Shown in pieces: positions 15,961 to 24,199 of a DNA stretch of 64,000 nucleotides; the first letter of the stretch is position 1; every line of letters begins with the position of its first letter. The position numbers and the translations under genes were made by a program. The notes beneath the pieces are model-generated. The model was not told the origin of the DNA. It ran no database searches and was given only the letters and a program-made list of their open reading frames with translations. Source of the DNA: an uncultured Alphaproteobacteria bacterium (lineage in GTDB: Bacteria; Pseudomonadota; Alphaproteobacteria; RF32; CAG-239); contig CALXTL010000003.1 of NCBI GenBank assembly GCA_944391445.1, positions 33,810 to 97,809 of the forward strand, given 5' to 3'.

Positions 15961-17811
15961 ATGAATAATACGGACTATGATGTAATAGTTGTCGGCGGCG
16001 GTCATGCGGGTTGCGAGGCTTGCGCAGCCTCGGCGCGGGTTGGCGCAAAAACAGCGTTGCTGACGCACAATTTGGCCACAATTGGCGAAATGTCCTGCAA
16101 TCCGGCAATTGGCGGACTGGGCAAAGGGCATCTTGTGCGGGAAATAGATGCGTTAGACGGACTGATGGGGCGCGTTATTGACAAAGCCGGCATACAGTTT
16201 CGCATGTTGAACGCGTCCAAAGGGCCGGCAGTACGCGGCCCGCGCGCGCAAGCAGATCGAGAATTATATAAAAAATATATGTTGCAGGCCTTGCGCGAAC
16301 AATCGGGTCTGGATTTGATTGAAGCTGCTGTTGAAGGTTTTGTGGAGACTCAAGGTGTTCTGAGCGGAGTTAAACTGGCTGATGGCAGAGTTATTTCTGC
16401 GAAAGCGGTTGTGCTGACTTCCGGAACTTTTTTGAACGGAGTTATGTTTATTGGTCATGAAACAACGATCGGAGGCCGGGTAAATGATGTTTCCTGCGCT
16501 GGTATAACACCGTATTTAAAATCATTTGGGCTCCGGGTCGGACGTCTCAAAACAGGCACCCCTGCCCGACTTGACGGAAAAACCATCAATTGGGATATTT
16601 TGCCTGTTCAGGAAGGTGACAAACAACCTGTTCCTTTTTCTTATCTGACCAAAAAAATAGATAATCCGCAAGTTTGTTGTCACATAACGCACACCAACGA
16701 GCGCACACACAAAATCATCCGCGACAATTTTTCCAAATGTGCGCTGTTTTCAGGTTTAATTACCGGTATCGGCCCGCGGTATTGCCCAAGTATCGAAGAT
16801 AAACTGGTTAAATTTGCCGATCGAACCAGTCATCAGATATTTTTGGAGCCGGAAGGTCTGCATACGGATGTTATCTACCCCAACGGCATTTCCACTTCTT
16901 TGCCTGCCGATGTTCAGGAAGAATTTATTCATACCATGGAAGGTTTGGAAAATGTCCGGATTTTACGGCCGGCTTATGCCATTGAATATGATTATGTCGA
17001 TCCTCAAGAGCTCAACGATCGGCTTGAATGCAAAAAAGTTCCCGGATTATTCCTGGCCGGACAAATAAATGGTACCACCGGCTATGAAGAAGCGGCTGCT
17101 CAGGGGCTTTTGGCCGGTGTCAATGCCGCTCACCGGGCTTTGGAAGATGGTAAAGAGTTTATTATTGACCGCTCACAAGCTTATCTGGGTGTAATGATTG
17201 ATGATCTGATTACCAAAGGTGTGGATGAACCATACCGGATGTTCACTTCTCGTTCGGAATATCGCTTATTTTTGCGCTCCGACAATGCCGACATGCGTTT
17301 AACCGAAAAAGGCCGGCAAACGGGATGTGTCGGCGATACCAGATACAGTGTATTTAAAGCCAAAAAAGCTTTGTTGGAAAAGTATCGTGCTCTTTGTGAA
17401 CAATTACAAACTTCACCGCGAGAACTTGAAGCTGCCGGTGCAAACATCAGGGCTGAAGGAGCCAAAAAAAGCGCTTTTAATGCGATGTCTTATACCGGTG
17501 TTTCACGTGAAACAGTCAATCGCCTTTGGCCGGAACTGGCAAACATGCCCGATGAAATTTATGAGCAAATAGAAATAGAAGCTAAATATGCCGGTTATAT
17601 CAAACGCCAAATGGCAGATATTGAAATATTCAAAAAAGATGAAAATCTGCGTTTACGTGAAGATATTGACTACTCTAAAATTGGTGGTTTATCCAGAGAA
17701 ATGGTTGCCAAACTGAGCAAGGTCAGACCGTCAACGATCGGTGAAGCCTCACGTATTCCGGGAGTAACGCCGGCAGCAGTAACGGCCGTACTGGGCTTTG
17801 TTAAGAAATAG
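15961..17811 (+). CDS. mnmG: tRNA uridine-5-carboxymethylaminomethyl enzyme MnmG
   Basis: FAD- and NADH-dependent partner of MnmE. The 616-residue protein opens with the FAD dinucleotide fold [13 protein letters not shown], then has the signature [22 protein letters not shown] and [10 protein letters not shown], and a C-terminal helical domain that binds MnmE. Full length. Its reading frame contains a perfect parS (17499-17514) and two copies of the 15-bp polar motif, so the DNA carries non-coding signals as well as protein code. mnmE-mnmG-rsmG-parA-parB order is the ancestral bacterial origin-region cluster, here split by an HD and a PHP gene. Confidence 0.97.
   Translation: MNNTDYDVIVVGGGHAGCEACAASARVGAKTALLTHNLATIGEMSCNPAIGGLGKGHLVREIDALDGLMGRVIDKAGIQFRMLNASKGPAVRGPRAQADRELYKKYMLQALREQSGLDLIEAAVEGFVETQGVLSGVKLADGRVISAKAVVLTSGTFLNGVMFIGHETTIGGRVNDVSCAGITPYLKSFGLRVGRLKTGTPARLDGKTINWDILPVQEGDKQPVPFSYLTKKIDNPQVCCHITHTNERTHKIIRDNFSKCALFSGLITGIGPRYCPSIEDKLVKFADRTSHQIFLEPEGLHTDVIYPNGISTSLPADVQEEFIHTMEGLENVRILRPAYAIEYDYVDPQELNDRLECKKVPGLFLAGQINGTTGYEEAAAQGLLAGVNAAHRALEDGKEFIIDRSQAYLGVMIDDLITKGVDEPYRMFTSRSEYRLFLRSDNADMRLTEKGRQTGCVGDTRYSVFKAKKALLEKYRALCEQLQTSPRELEAAGANIRAEGAKKSAFNAMSYTGVSRETVNRLWPELANMPDEIYEQIEIEAKYAGYIKRQMADIEIFKKDENLRLREDIDYSKIGGLSREMVAKLSKVRPSTIGEASRIPGVTPAAVTAVLGFVKK
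16506..16520 (+). repeat. 15-bp polar motif, copy 2
   Basis: AACACCGTATTTAAA inside mnmG, shifted one base relative to codons (Thr-Pro-Tyr-Leu-Lys), a different phase from copy 1. Confidence 0.6.
17344..17358 (+). repeat. 15-bp polar motif, copy 3
   Basis: TACAGTGTATTTAAA inside mnmG, in phase with codons (Tyr-Ser-Val-Phe-Lys). First base deviates from the consensus. Confidence 0.5.
17499..17514. promoter_or_regulatory. parS centromere site 1
   Basis: TGTTTCACGTGAAACA, an exact copy of the conserved 16-bp bacterial parS palindrome, lies in mnmG codons for Val-Ser-Arg-Glu-Thr. ParB, encoded 3.4 kb downstream, is expected to load here. Confidence 0.95.
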
Positions 17812-17835
17812 CAAATTTTACATAAAGGAAAAACA

Positions 17836-18456
17836 ATGCGCGGATATCCAACACTTGAAGAAGCAAACCGAATCTGGCAGGAAGGAATCGATTTTCGTTG
17901 CGCAACCTCCCCGTTTCGGGTCAAAGATGAATATGTTTTTCATTCTAGAGGCGTTGCATCTGCCGCACAAAAAATTGCCGCTGCCGCCGGAATGGATCCG
18001 GAAAAAGCCTATATTATTGGTCTGTTGCATGACTACGGCAAAAAATATGATGAGCGAACCAGCGGCAAATTTCACGGCCGTGTCGGATTTGAAGAATTAA
18101 ATGCCATGGGATACCCGGTCGCAGCGCGAATTTGCTTGACGCACACTTTTCCGCGCCGCGAATTCCGGGATGAAGACTATGCTTCATATCCGGATGAGTG
18201 GAAAATTTGGGCTCACCGTGAATTGTCAAGAATCACTTATAACGATGATGATCGCCTGATCCAGCTTTGTGATATGTTTTTTGAAGGGATGCGCATGGTT
18301 GATTTTGAAACTCGCTTTTCCGGCATCATTCGTCGTTATGGGCTTAATCCGGAATTAGTAAAAGTTTTTCGGGAAGATTCTGAGAGAAATAAACGTTATT
18401 TTGAAGCCAAGACCGGCTGTGACATTTACCAATTATTAAAGATAAAAGCCATATAA
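17836..18456 (+). CDS. HD-domain phosphohydrolase
   Basis: A 206-residue protein with an HD metal-binding domain: His in YVFHSRGVA near residue 37, the paired LLHDYGKK near 68, and a later His and Asp (CLTHTF, QLCDMFF). Such proteins usually hydrolyse phosphomonoesters or phosphodiesters of nucleotides. Substrate not identifiable. It begins 24 bases after mnmG in the same direction and is probably co-transcribed. Confidence 0.78.
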   Translation: MRGYPTLEEANRIWQEGIDFRCATSPFRVKDEYVFHSRGVASAAQKIAAAAGMDPEKAYIIGLLHDYGKKYDERTSGKFHGRVGFEELNAMGYPVAARICLTHTFPRREFRDEDYASYPDEWKIWAHRELSRITYNDDDRLIQLCDMFFEGMRMVDFETRFSGIIRRYGLNPELVKVFREDSERNKRYFEAKTGCDIYQLLKIKAI

Positions 18457-18480
18457 TTTTCCTCTGTCAAGGAGTGAAAA

Positions 18481-18546
18481 ATGAAATACCCGCCCCAAAA
18501 CATAAAAATCTGCCGCATTTCAATTACAGAGAAAAAGAATAATTGA
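18481..18546 (+). CDS. Candidate 21-residue ORF coupled to PHP gene
   Basis: ATG to TGA encodes MKYPPQNIKICRISITEKKNN. A strong AAGGAG ribosome site lies eight bases before its ATG, while the next gene, starting one base after this stop, has none of its own. It may exist mainly to deliver ribosomes to the PHP gene. Confidence 0.45.
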   Translation: MKYPPQNIKICRISITEKKNN

Positions 18547-18547
18547 A

Positions 18548-19369
18548 ATGCAAAACTTTACCTATCATAGTCATAACAATTCCCAAGGGATTTTTGATGG
18601 TCGCAGCTCCGCCGAAGAAATGATTGCCAAAGCCGAAGAACTTGGTTTTGAAGCTATCGGTGTCAGCAACCATCTTTGTGTACATCCTTCTATGCCAAAT
18701 GGCGCCAGCAAAATGTTTTTTAATGACCCGCGCCAAGCCGTCGAGGTATACAAAAAAGTTTATGCTGAGCTGGATGAAGTTGCAGCGCGACATAAAATTA
18801 AAGTATTAAAAGGTTTTGAGGTTGATTTTTTTCCTTCAATTGCATGGCGAAAATGGTTTGAAGAAATTATCCGTTGCCTGGATTATGATTATTTGATTGG
18901 AGCGTCGCATTTTATTTGCAACGCTGATGAATCATATATGTGCAATATCTATCATCTGGAGCGTTTGCCGGAGCAGATAACACCGGAAGATAAAAACGAG
19001 TTGCTGTGCGGTTATTGGAAAAACGTGACGGGTGCCGCCGCCAGCGGGTATTTTGATTTTATAGCGCATTTGGATTATTGCACACAATTTGGTTTATGCA
19101 CTGATCCAAAATGGCAGGAAACCAAACAAAAGCTGATTGACACAATAAGCCGCCGTAAACAAGCCTTTGAGATCAATACCGGCGGCATAGAAAGAATCGG
19201 CCGCCCCTACCCGGACTGGTGGATTTGCCAAGAACTAATAAAAAACAACGTCCCTGTTGTCATTAGCTGCGACTCTCATCATACTTCACAAATAGGTCGT
19301 CATTTTGCCGAAGCAGAAGATTTTTTGCACTGCTGCAAGTGCAAACATCGTTTTAAAATCATGAAATAG
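18548..19369 (+). CDS. PHP-domain phosphoesterase, histidinol-phosphatase-like
   Basis: A 273-residue PHP-fold enzyme. The N-terminal YHSHNNSQG gives the first HxH metal pair; SNHLCVHP, EVDFF, GASHFI, HLDYC and the final SCDSHH supply the remaining ligands of the three-metal centre. Closest in layout to HisK/HisJ-type histidinol phosphatase, but no other his gene is near, so a different phosphoester substrate is possible. It starts one base after the small ORF stop, implying translational coupling. Confidence 0.78.
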   Translation: MQNFTYHSHNNSQGIFDGRSSAEEMIAKAEELGFEAIGVSNHLCVHPSMPNGASKMFFNDPRQAVEVYKKVYAELDEVAARHKIKVLKGFEVDFFPSIAWRKWFEEIIRCLDYDYLIGASHFICNADESYMCNIYHLERLPEQITPEDKNELLCGYWKNVTGAAASGYFDFIAHLDYCTQFGLCTDPKWQETKQKLIDTISRRKQAFEINTGGIERIGRPYPDWWICQELIKNNVPVVISCDSHHTSQIGRHFAEAEDFLHCCKCKHRFKIMK

Positions 19370-19499
19370 TTAATAAATAGAGTCAATAAACGCTGGTTAA
19401 CTGGTTGATTTAAAAGTTTATTTAAAAGATGCAAATTAATGTGTTCATAACTCGTTTTTTTGTGTTTTAAAAATTTTTCAAAAAATATAAAAATAAATT

Positions 19500-20123
19500 A
19501 TGAAAAATTTTATGGAAAAATATAATGTTTCACGTGAAACATTTGAGAAGTTAAGTGAATACCATTCACTTCTGGAAGAATGGCAAAAGAAGCTGAATTT
19601 GGTTAGCAAGAACTCGTTTGAGGATGCTTGGAATCGCCATTTTGCCGATTCCGCTCAGCTCTTTAAGTTTTTGCCGGAACAGGCGCAAACTTTGCTTGAT
19701 TTTGGCTCTGGGGCTGGGTTTCCGGGGATGGTTATCGCTATCATGGCTCAGGAAAAAACACCGTATTTAAAAGTGACCTTGGTCGAATCGATAAAAAAGA
19801 AAACACTGTATTTAAACGAGGTGGCGCAGCGGCTGTCTGTTCAGGTGACAATCATTAATGATAGAATCGAAAATTTGCCGCCGCAGAAAGTAGATGTTAT
19901 CACCTCACGAGCCATGGCTCCTTTGGAAAAATTGCTCGATTACGCAACACCTTTTTGCAAAAAAGAATCGGTCTGCATTTTTCCCAAAGGCAAAAAATAC
20001 GCGGAGGAACTCGCCGTAGCTCACCGCCGGCAAAAGTTCAAATGTCGGATAGAAGCTTCGGAAACGGACGCTGAAAGCCGTATTTTAATTGTTTCAAACA
20101 TTCAACAGAAAAGAAGGAGATAA
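19500..20123 (+). CDS. rsmG: 16S rRNA (guanine-527-N7) methyltransferase RsmG
   Basis: SAM-dependent methylation of G527 in 16S rRNA. The 207-residue protein has the RsmG start (EKYNVSRETFEKL), the SAM-binding LLDFGSGAGFPGM and TSRAMAPLEKLL. Two in-frame ATGs exist (19500, 19512). The NVSRET codons contain a perfect parS, a dual use known in other bacteria, and two polar 15-bp motifs lie farther in. parA follows after two bases. Confidence 0.95.
   Translation: MKNFMEKYNVSRETFEKLSEYHSLLEEWQKKLNLVSKNSFEDAWNRHFADSAQLFKFLPEQAQTLLDFGSGAGFPGMVIAIMAQEKTPYLKVTLVESIKKKTLYLNEVAQRLSVQVTIINDRIENLPPQKVDVITSRAMAPLEKLLDYATPFCKKESVCIFPKGKKYAEELAVAHRRQKFKCRIEASETDAESRILIVSNIQQKRRR
19526..19541. promoter_or_regulatory. 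parS centromere site 2
   Basis: TGTTTCACGTGAAACA, identical to site 1 and 2.0 kb from it, inside rsmG and 1.4 kb before parB. Confidence 0.95.
19757..19771 (+). repeat. 15-bp polar motif, copy 4
   Basis: AACACCGTATTTAAA in rsmG, in the shifted codon phase (Thr-Pro-Tyr-Leu-Lys). Confidence 0.6.
19802..19816 (+). repeat. 15-bp polar motif, copy 5
   Basis: AACACTGTATTTAAA in rsmG, 45 bases after copy 4, also in the shifted phase but coding Thr-Leu-Tyr-Leu-Asn. The DNA is identical to copies 1 and 6, which code Asn-Thr-Val-Phe-Lys. Confidence 0.6.
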
Positions 20124-20125
20124 AA

Positions 20126-20905
20126 ATGCCCAGGATTTTGGCAATTGCAAACCGGAAAGGCGGGGTTGGCAAAACCACAACCACCGTCAACGTGGCAACA
20201 GCCATGGCGGCAACCGGCAAAAAAGTTTTGGTTGTTGATCTCGACCCACAGGGGAATGCGTCAACCTCAATGGGCATTGATAAAAAGGGATCTATGCCGT
20301 CGACATATGACGTGTTAATTGGCAACGCCAAACTATCTCAGGCCGTTGTCTGGACAGAAATTCCTAACTTCTCGTTGATTCCGTCTTCACCGGATTTGGC
20401 CGGCGCAGAAATTGAGCTTGTCGATGTTGAAAATCGCGAGTTTCGATTAAAAGAGGCTTTGCATAAAGAAGCGGTTAATTATGATTATATTCTGATAGAT
20501 TGTCCGCCGTCATTGAGTTTGGTTACCATCAACGCGTTGGTTGCTGCAGACGCTGTCATTGTTCCGCTTCAGTGTGAATTTTTGGCTCTTGAAGGTGTTA
20601 CGGATCTAATTCGCAACATCAATCAGATTAAAAAAAGATTTAATCCGGGGTTGGCGTTGCATGGTGTTGTTCTGACCATGTATGATAAAAGAAACAATCT
20701 TTCGCAAATGGTGGAAGAAGATGTTCGCAGCTTTTTTGGCAAAAAAGTTTACAACACGGTTATTCCCAGAAATGTGCGTATTTCTGAAGCGCCCTCGCAC
20801 GGAAAGCCGGTTTTGCTGTACGATTTTAAATGTCCGGGATCACAGGCCTACATCAGCCTGACCGGTGAAGTCTTAAAAAGAGAAAAGGAATTAATCGCAT
20901 GTTAG
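20126..20905 (+). CDS. parA: Chromosome partitioning ATPase ParA
   Basis: Walker-type ATPase that moves ParB-parS complexes after replication. The 259-residue protein has the deviant Walker A KGGVGKTTTT at residues 11-20, DLDPQGNAS, and IDCPPSL as Walker B. It lacks the long N-terminal DNA-binding domain of plasmid type Ia ParA, so it is the chromosomal kind. The ribosome site AAGGAG precedes the ATG. It overlaps parB by seven bases. Confidence 0.97.
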   Translation: MPRILAIANRKGGVGKTTTTVNVATAMAATGKKVLVVDLDPQGNASTSMGIDKKGSMPSTYDVLIGNAKLSQAVVWTEIPNFSLIPSSPDLAGAEIELVDVENREFRLKEALHKEAVNYDYILIDCPPSLSLVTINALVAADAVIVPLQCEFLALEGVTDLIRNINQIKKRFNPGLALHGVVLTMYDKRNNLSQMVEEDVRSFFGKKVYNTVIPRNVRISEAPSHGKPVLLYDFKCPGSQAYISLTGEVLKREKELIAC

Positions 20906-21915
20906 ATGATGACTTGGATGAACTGCTCAAAGACACACCCGCACAGGCGCATGCCGAAGACCATCATAAAAGAAAAAGTCTCGGTCGCGGACTTGAGGCA
21001 CTGCTCGGCGGCGATGACCCGGAAATCAATCTTGACACCGTTGAAAATAAAAATGTCGATTCTGTCAGCATCAACACAATAATACCGGGAAAATATCAGC
21101 CCCGCACGGAGTTTGACCGGGAAGCATTGCAGGCGCTTGCTGATTCTGTCAAAGAAAAAGGTATATTACAACCGTTGTTGGTTCGCCGGAAAAATGATAA
21201 ATACGAACTCATTGCCGGCGAGCGCCGCTGGCGTGCTGCAAAAATGGCGGGATTAAATGATGTCCCGGTTATTGTCAAAGAGCTATCCGATCAAGAAGTT
21301 CTTGAGGCGGCTTTGGTCGAAAATATTTTGCGAGAAAATCTCTCTGCCGTTGAAGAAGCCGAAGGCTACAAACGATTGATCGACGAGTTTTCGCATACGC
21401 AGGAGGCTTTGTCGCAAATTGTTGGCAAATCGCGCAGCCACATTGCCAACATGCTCCGGTTGCTAACCCTGCCGGAATCTGTGCAAAATCTGATTAAAGA
21501 AGACAAACTTTCTGCCGGACATGCCCGTGCGTTGGTCGGTCTGGATAATGCCGAAACTTTAGCAGAGGAAATTGTCAAAAAAGGTTTAAGCGTGCGTGAA
21601 GCCGAAGAGCTTGCCGCAAAACAAAAAGAAAAAACAGAAACGCCGGCAAAACCCAAAAATTCTGTTGAAAAAAACGACGATATCCGCGACATTGAGCGTG
21701 AATTGGTCAAAACCTTGGGACTGCGCATCAAAATTACGCCCAACAAACAAGGCGGAGGAAAGGTTGTATTGCAGTACGCTTCCGTTGCAGAACTTGACAT
21801 GATTGTAGAAACCCTTGAGCAAAAGCGTCAGGCGCGTGGAGAAGAAAAAAACACTGTATTTAAAGCTGCTGATGCAGAAGCAAACGATAAGTTTTCAATT
21901 AAAATTATAGATTAA
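20899..21915 (+). CDS. parB: Chromosome partitioning CTPase/DNA-binding protein ParB
   Basis: Binds parS and spreads as a CTP-gated clamp. The 338-residue protein opens with an acidic stretch, then SLGRGLEALLGG, the N-terminal CTPase region with GERRWRA and ENILRENLSAVEEA, a helix-turn-helix near KSRSHIANMLRLL, and a C-terminal dimer domain after a charged linker. All are typical of chromosomal ParB. Copy 6 of the polar motif lies near its 3' end. Confidence 0.96.
   Translation: MLDDDLDELLKDTPAQAHAEDHHKRKSLGRGLEALLGGDDPEINLDTVENKNVDSVSINTIIPGKYQPRTEFDREALQALADSVKEKGILQPLLVRRKNDKYELIAGERRWRAAKMAGLNDVPVIVKELSDQEVLEAALVENILRENLSAVEEAEGYKRLIDEFSHTQEALSQIVGKSRSHIANMLRLLTLPESVQNLIKEDKLSAGHARALVGLDNAETLAEEIVKKGLSVREAEELAAKQKEKTETPAKPKNSVEKNDDIRDIERELVKTLGLRIKITPNKQGGGKVVLQYASVAELDMIVETLEQKRQARGEEKNTVFKAADAEANDKFSIKIID
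21850..21864 (+). repeat. 15-bp polar motif, copy 6
   Basis: AACACTGTATTTAAA in parB, in phase with codons (Asn-Thr-Val-Phe-Lys). Confidence 0.6.
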
Positions 21916-21925
21916 GGAAAAAAAC

Positions 21926-22165
21926 ATGACTATTCTTGAAAAAATGCTTGAAAATTGCGCCAAAGCAGGATACACGGCAACTAAAAATGTAGAAAAAATT
22001 GCCAATGCCAAAAAAATGATGTTTGGCGAAGCCGAATGGCAGAGATGTCCGTGCGACGGCAATAATCCGGCACGCTATTGCATCTCGGAAACCTGCCGTC
22101 AAGACATTGAACGTGACGGCGAATGTCATTGCCATTGCTACCGCAAAAAAGCTGCCGGAGAATAA
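21926..22165 (+). CDS. Small cysteine-rich protein, ferredoxin-thioredoxin reductase catalytic-chain-like
   Basis: A 79-residue protein with seven cysteines in RCPCDGNNPARYC, SETC and GECHCHCY. CPC followed by a spaced cysteine pair and CHC recalls the [4Fe-4S]/disulfide site of ferredoxin-thioredoxin reductase beta subunit, although the middle CPC is C-I-S-E-T-C here. It could bind an iron-sulfur cluster and act in redox signalling. It follows parB after ten bases with an AAGGA ribosome site and ends in a terminator, so it is the last gene of the parAB transcript. Confidence 0.6.
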   Translation: MTILEKMLENCAKAGYTATKNVEKIANAKKMMFGEAEWQRCPCDGNNPARYCISETCRQDIERDGECHCHCYRKKAAGE

Positions 22166-22174
22166 AACGGAATT

Positions 22175-22206
22175 AAAGACTTCCTCAAAAGGAAGTCTTT
22201 TTTTTA
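22175..22206 (+). terminator. Rho-independent terminator of the parAB unit
   Basis: AAAGACTTCC and GGAAGTCTTT pair around TCAAAA, followed by eight or more T. Confidence 0.92.
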
Positions 22207-22288
22207 CCTAAAATTTACTAAAAATGATTATGTTATAAATCAGAAAAGACGGATTTTGTGCAAAACGTAAACAAAAGAGGGCATATCA

Positions 22289-23236
22289 ATGTTTTTCTTG
22301 AAAAAATTTTTGTTAGGGTTGGGTGCATTGCTGCTGATTCTGATTGGCGGTGCCGGAACTCAGAGTGAAAGCATGCTGCTGCAAGGCAGCGGATTCTTAG
22401 GGCTGATTATTGGCCTTGTCGTCCTCTATATTTTTGCCAAAATGGCTTGGCGCGCAATGGGTTGCTTGCCCTCCTTGCTGTTGATTTTGATTATTGTGGT
22501 TTTCATCTTGTATGCCATAGGGGCATTCAGCGGCGGCATTCGGAATGTCGGCTCAAATTTGCGTGATTTTTTAGGGCAGGGACAATCTTCGTCATATAAC
22601 ATGATTGCGGCGCCGTCTCAGGGAAATGTTGTTCTCGCCGGTAGCGAGAAAGCAGAAATATCAATTGGTGAAAATTTCTCCAGTCCGGGCGGGGCGGTTT
22701 ATCCATCCGGGCCGCAAGGGCAAAAACAGGGTTTCAACCCGCAGAATTATCCGGCAATTTATTCCTCTGCCAAAGTTGTCAGTGCCGATACGTTGCTAAT
22801 CGGCGGGCGGTATCTGCGCCTTTTTGGGATAGATGCGCCCGAAAACAATCAAACCTGTGCTGACCGAACCGGGCGATCTTATGCTTGCGGAAGACAAGCG
22901 GCTTCTTGGCTTAAAGGCTGGATCGCCGATAATGAACTGGAATGCCGGATTCTCCAGCAAGACCAAAACGGCAATATGATCGGCATCTGTTCGTTAGGAG
23001 CATATGACTTGGGAGCGGCATTGGTAAATGCTGGCTGGGCTGTTGTCTACAACGAGCATTCTGATATTTACGCTCCATATCAGAAGCAGGCTCAGCAAAA
23101 TATCCGGGGTTTATGGCAGGGAGAATTTTACATGCCCTGGGATTGGCGGAAGATTCAAGCGCGCAAACCAAAAATCAAAGTGATTAACAAACCGAAAAGT
23201 CGTAAAAGAACTTTTCTGAATCCGATGGGTGATTAA
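22289..23236 (+). CDS. Membrane protein with C-terminal staphylococcal-nuclease-like domain
   Basis: A 315-residue protein with three hydrophobic segments (about 5-22, 28-50, 58-82), a Gly/Ser/Gln-rich linker, and an SNase fold from about 165 (VVSADTLLIGGRYLRLFGIDAPE) to ~285 (YAPYQKQAQQNIRGLW). The first active-site Arg (YLRLF) is kept, but the positions of the usual catalytic Glu and second Arg read GRQA and QNGN, so nuclease activity may be lost. The domain probably faces the periplasm. Role unknown. Confidence 0.75.
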   Translation: MFFLKKFLLGLGALLLILIGGAGTQSESMLLQGSGFLGLIIGLVVLYIFAKMAWRAMGCLPSLLLILIIVVFILYAIGAFSGGIRNVGSNLRDFLGQGQSSSYNMIAAPSQGNVVLAGSEKAEISIGENFSSPGGAVYPSGPQGQKQGFNPQNYPAIYSSAKVVSADTLLIGGRYLRLFGIDAPENNQTCADRTGRSYACGRQAASWLKGWIADNELECRILQQDQNGNMIGICSLGAYDLGAALVNAGWAVVYNEHSDIYAPYQKQAQQNIRGLWQGEFYMPWDWRKIQARKPKIKVINKPKSRKRTFLNPMGD

Positions 23237-23239
23237 GAA

Positions 23240-23686
23240 ATGCGAAAATTTCTCTTGTCAACGGAAGCCGATACAAAAGCCTTTGGGCAAAGACTTGCGC
23301 AATGGGCGCGCAAAGGAGATGTCTTTGCATTGTCAGGCACGCTGGGGATGGGAAAAAGCGTGTTGGCACGAGCGTTTATTAAAGAGTTAACCGGCGCAAA
23401 AGAAGTGCCAAGTCCCACTTTTACTTTGGTTCAAAGCTATAATGCGCCGCAATTCAAGATCTACCATTTTGATCTTTACCGCCTCAAATCAGCTGAAGAG
23501 ATTTTTGAAATTGGGGTTGAGGAAGCGCTTTACGATGGAGTTTCTTTAATCGAGTGGCCTGAAAAAATGGGCTCTTATTTACCGCGGAATGTTTTTCATG
23601 TCCGTTTTTCCGCACAAAAAGACGGCCGCTTGCTGACGATTGAAACATCGTCTTCTGAGGGAAAGCAAAGGCTTGAAGACTTATAG
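23240..23686 (+). CDS. tsaE: tRNA threonylcarbamoyladenosine biosynthesis ATPase TsaE
   Basis: ATPase that resets the TsaBD complex making t6A37 in tRNAs. The 148-residue protein has Walker A SGTLGMGKSVLA near residue 34, PSPTFTLVQSY, HFDLYRL and LIEWPEK, the conserved order of TsaE. It begins three bases after the SNase-like gene, so both are in one operon. Confidence 0.94.
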   Translation: MRKFLLSTEADTKAFGQRLAQWARKGDVFALSGTLGMGKSVLARAFIKELTGAKEVPSPTFTLVQSYNAPQFKIYHFDLYRLKSAEEIFEIGVEEALYDGVSLIEWPEKMGSYLPRNVFHVRFSAQKDGRLLTIETSSSEGKQRLEDL

Positions 23687-23695
23687 GAGGAATTT

Positions 23696-24115
23696 TTGAG
23701 CGCGAATATTCATGCATCATGTGTCTGTTTTAAAAATAAAGGAATTTTGATTCTTGGAGATTCCGGACAGGGAAAGTCGGATCTGAGCCTGCGTTTGATC
23801 ATGGAACGCGGTGCCGAATTAGTGGCAGATGATCGTGTTGATCTTAAAAATGAATCAGGCAGCATTGTTGCCTCTGCGCCGGCATCTTTGGCCGGCCTTT
23901 TAGAAGTGAGAGGGCTTGGGCTTGTCAAATTACCTTTTAAAAAGGAGGCAAAAATACAACTTATTGTGAAATTAGTGAGTAATTACAAGGATGTAGATAG
24001 GCTGCCGGATCCTGTTTTTTATGAATTGGAAGGAGCCAGAATAAATCAGATTAGCCTTTATCCGTTTGAGCCTTCGGCTGTACTCAAAGTCGTAGCAGCA
24101 TTGACTTTGCTGTGA
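23696..24115 (+). CDS. hprK: HPr kinase/phosphorylase, short alphaproteobacterial form
   Basis: A 139-residue protein equal to the C-terminal kinase domain of HprK: P-loop GDSGQGKSDLSL near residue 20, DDRVDL, and the signature LLEVRGLGLVKLP. The N-terminal domain of Gram-positive HprK is missing, as usual in alphaproteobacteria, where it phosphorylates HPr of a regulatory PTS. The start is TTG, chosen because AGGAGG sits five bases before it and no ATG lies before the P-loop. No HPr or EI gene is nearby. Confidence 0.88.
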   Translation: MSANIHASCVCFKNKGILILGDSGQGKSDLSLRLIMERGAELVADDRVDLKNESGSIVASAPASLAGLLEVRGLGLVKLPFKKEAKIQLIVKLVSNYKDVDRLPDPVFYELEGARINQISLYPFEPSAVLKVVAALTLL

Positions 24116-24199
24116 GAATTTGCGCTATAAAAGTTGATTAATTTTATCTGCCGGCCTAAAATAAGGCCGGTTACATTTCCAAAAAAGAGAGAAAAGACA

